From NCBI GenBank assembly GCA_027422505.1, contig JAPQWV010001384.1, forward strand, positions 27,987 through 91,986: 64,000 nt of DNA, in the 5' to 3' direction. This DNA comes from Craterostigma plantagineum. Taxonomy: Eukaryota > Streptophyta > Magnoliopsida > Lamiales > Linderniaceae. Positions 61,538-64,000 of the stretch are shown here, piece after piece. A program made the translations under genes and the position numbers. The first letter of the stretch is position 1; each line of letters opens with the position of its first letter. The notes below the pieces were generated by a model. That model did no database searches and was not told the origin of the DNA. It was given only the letters and a program-made list of their open reading frames with translations.

Positions 61538-63874
61538 ATGTCGCTACTCTCGGATCTCATCAATCTCGACCTCTCCGAGTCGACTGAGAAGATCATCGCT
61601 GAATATGTCTGGTACGTCGCCATTGATTCGTTTTCCTGTGTTTCTCGTGATCCAATAACGTCGTGGTTTGTTGCTTCTCTGAATAGAGGAATTTGTATTT
61701 CTGTTTTTGGTCATGTCGTGCCTGATGCAGTGCATGCCTTTAATCTGTTCGAGGAAACACGTCGCTTCCATTCGTTGTGATTATTGAAAAGCGATTTGCG
61801 ATCTTATATGACCTCTATTGTTCGATAGTTTGAATAAATTCCTATTCAATCGACAGGATCGTTGGTTCAGGCATGGACTTGAGGAGCAAAGCAAGGGTAT
61901 TGATTTATTCTCTTCTCCGACGTTGACACTACGTCACTGCTCTGTTTTCGTTTTGTTTTCTTCGTCATTAGATGATTATGTTGAATGAATTATTTCTTTG
62001 ATCTTCAATAGACACTCCCTGGACCAGTGAGTGACCCTTCAAAGCTCCCGAAATGGAACTACGATGGTTCAAGCACAGGACAAGCACCTGGAGAGGACAG
62101 TGAAGTGATCTTATAGTTGAGTCCAGCTAAAAATTGGCTTGTTTTCTAGGACGATGTGTTATCCTTTACATGTAATAACCTGATTTTATGATCGACCAGT
62201 CCTCAAGCGATTTTTAAGGATCCTTTTAGGAGGGGAAAGAACATACTGGTGAGTTCATTCCATATCTATTGGTGTTTCGTGTAATTTACTTGTGACTGCC
62301 TTGTTTTTTTCCCCTCATTTTATTGAAAGCTTACCCTTTCTTTTATTTCCCTATTGTTCAGGTCATGTGCGATTCTTACACTCCAGCTGGTGAACCGATT
62401 CCGGAAAACCACAGGCACGCAGCAGCCAAAATCTTCAGCCACCCTGATATGCTGCTGATGGTGCCATGGTATGTGTGTACACATACATGATATATATTAT
62501 TATATAATATAATATATATTATACTTTTAGTACGCAATATAATATCTCCGTACTATGATGATTATAGGTATGGTATCGAGCAAGAATATACTCTTCTGCA
62601 GAAGACCGTTAACTGGCCCCTTGGTTGGCCCGTCGGGGATTCCATGGACCTCAGGTGATTGGAGCCCCCTTTTTAATAACTCTCATCTTCGCCTATGTCA
62701 GAATATATAAGAGTTCGTTAGAGTGTTTACCAGTTTGTCAGTATAGCTTAATTAATGGTTACAATAATATCTTGTTTTTGTATTGGTACAAGGGCCCATA
62801 CTATTGTGCAGTTGGAGCAGACAAAGCTTTGGTCGTGAAATCGTAGACGCGCATTACAAGGCGTGCATATATGCTGAATCAAACATTAGCGGCATCAACG
62901 GTGAAGTGATGCCCGGGCAGGTATCGTAATTACCTTCCAAATACGGAATCTTCGTTGATTCGAATCAACATTTCTATGGAATCTGATCGATCTTATTTTT
63001 CTACTTTTGTTTCCAGTGGGAATTCAAGTTGGACCCTCCGTCGGCATATCAGCTGGCGACGAGATTTGGATTGCTCGTTTCATCTTGGAGGTGCCCTTCG
63101 AATTCTTAGTTCTCAATAAGGGAAAAAAGACCAATTATCATTCGAGTCTTTCAAGTTGAATGATCATTAACGCTTTTGTCCTGTTATTGCAGAGGATCAC
63201 CGAAGCTGCTGGAGTTGTGCTGTCCTTCGATCCCAAGCCTATCAAGGTGATCCATTTTGTCCCTTAAAACTACGAAATCGACCTCCAAATATTTGATTTT
63301 TCTCTCCCATTTCAATGTTCCACACGTTGATATTTGTTTTTCCATATCCAGGGTGATTGGAACGGAGCTGGAGCTCACACAAACTACAGTTTTCAAAGAT
63401 AATGAATGTTCTGCTATGCATTCATTTATTTCATTTCTCTGTATCTTGATGAATTGTTCATCTTAGCACCAATCAATGAGAGAAGAGGGAGGCTATGAAA
63501 TCAAAAGAAAGCCATTGAAAAGCTCAGCTTAAGGCATAAGGAGCACATAGCTGCTTACGGTGAAGGCAACGAGCGTCGCCTCACTGGGAGACACGAAACT
63601 GCCAGTATTCACACCTTCAAATGGGTAAAGAAAACATAAAAACTCCCATTTTTTCAAAACAAAATTTCGTTCCTCGAAAAATGCATCTTTTTTTTTTAAA
63701 ATTTATGGAACTTTAATGAATAGGGCGTTGCGAACCGCGGAGCTTCGGTTCGTGTGGGGCGGGACACCGAGAGAGAAGGCAAAGGTATTTGAGACAGAAG
63801 GCCAGCTTCTAACATGGATCCATATATTGTCACTTCCATGATAGCTGAGACAACCATTTTATGGAAACCTTAAG
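61538..63874 (+). CDS. GLN1: Cytosolic glutamine synthetase GS1, several apparent frameshifts
   Basis: Makes glutamine from glutamate, ammonia and ATP in the cytosol; key to nitrogen remobilisation. Twelve exons: 61538-61611, 61857-61896, 62012-62115, 62200-62248, 62362-62468, 62568-62654, 62793-62920, 63017-63090, 63193-63246, 63352-63389, 63467-63624, 63724-63874. It starts [20 protein letters not shown] with no transit peptide, hence cytosolic. Motifs: [20 protein letters not shown] (beta-grasp domain), [37 protein letters not shown], the ATP loop region [31 protein letters not shown] and the ending ETTILWKP. Apparent base losses: in the G-run at 62635-62638, at 62828-62832, 63024, the donor near 63388 (one G missing), 63472, about 63500, and 63786-63793. 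The density is high for a gene otherwise this conserved; either consensus error or a young pseudogene. Confidence 0.88.
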
Positions 63875-64000
63875 AAGAGAGATCATCGTCATATAAACTT
63901 GGATAAAGGGAGCTTTTTCAGGAGGAAAAAGCATAGTTTGATTTCACATTATTATTGCATTGCAATTTTAGTAAATTGTGTTACTTTGTGGTTTGTCCAA
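63875..64000. other. 3' flank of GS1
   Basis: The sequence after the stop codon up to the window edge, presumably the GS1 3' untranslated region. Confidence 0.6.

Overview
This is eukaryotic nuclear DNA from a flowering plant. Genes are split by many short GT-AG introns, intergenic DNA is AT-rich, and the gene set is typical of plants (cytokinin oxidase, DGAT1 and PDAT, a germin-like protein, receptor-like kinases, DUF26 protein, cytosolic glutamine synthetase). An NLR of the late-blight-R1 type and an ABP19-like germin point, by inference only, to an asterid eudicot, perhaps Lamiales. Exon boundaries below were placed by eye from splice sites and reading frame.

Layout. 1-28 kb is gene-dense: cytokinin dehydrogenase CKX (+), DGAT1 (-, 16 exons), NDR-type AGC kinase (+), PDAT1 (-), ESCRT-III VPS2 (+), MscS-like channel MSL (+), and the RIPK-like cytoplasmic kinase (-). 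28-33 kb is repeat-rich and gene-poor, with degenerate transposon sequence, an LTR-like element carrying repeated CACGGCCGTG palindromes, and 24-bp tandem repeats. 33-46 kb holds an OXS3-like protein, an intronless RRM-like protein, an NLR pseudogene split by a 346-bp CACTA element, a germin-like protein and ARL8. 46-53 kb holds an uncertain minus-strand gene, a foldback MITE, and a peroxisomal small heat-shock protein gene whose first exon is split by a 3.1-kb Copia-like LTR retrotransposon with a perfect 5-bp target duplication. 53-64 kb holds a PDLP-type DUF26 protein, condensin subunit CAP-G and cytosolic glutamine synthetase GS1.

Functional links. DGAT1 and PDAT1, the two enzymes making the last acylation of triacylglycerol by the acyl-CoA and phospholipid routes, lie within 14 kb on the same strand, with only an NDR kinase between them. 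This is the most interesting gene-level feature.

Quality. Nine genes read without any break (CKX, DGAT1, NDR, PDAT1, MSL, OXS3-like, RRM-like, germin, ARL8). VPS2, RIPK, the NLR, PDLP, CAP-G and GS1 carry one or more apparent single-base losses, often in homopolymers. This looks more like residual long-read consensus error than biological decay, except in the NLR and the transposon-split heat-shock gene, which are broken by real insertions.
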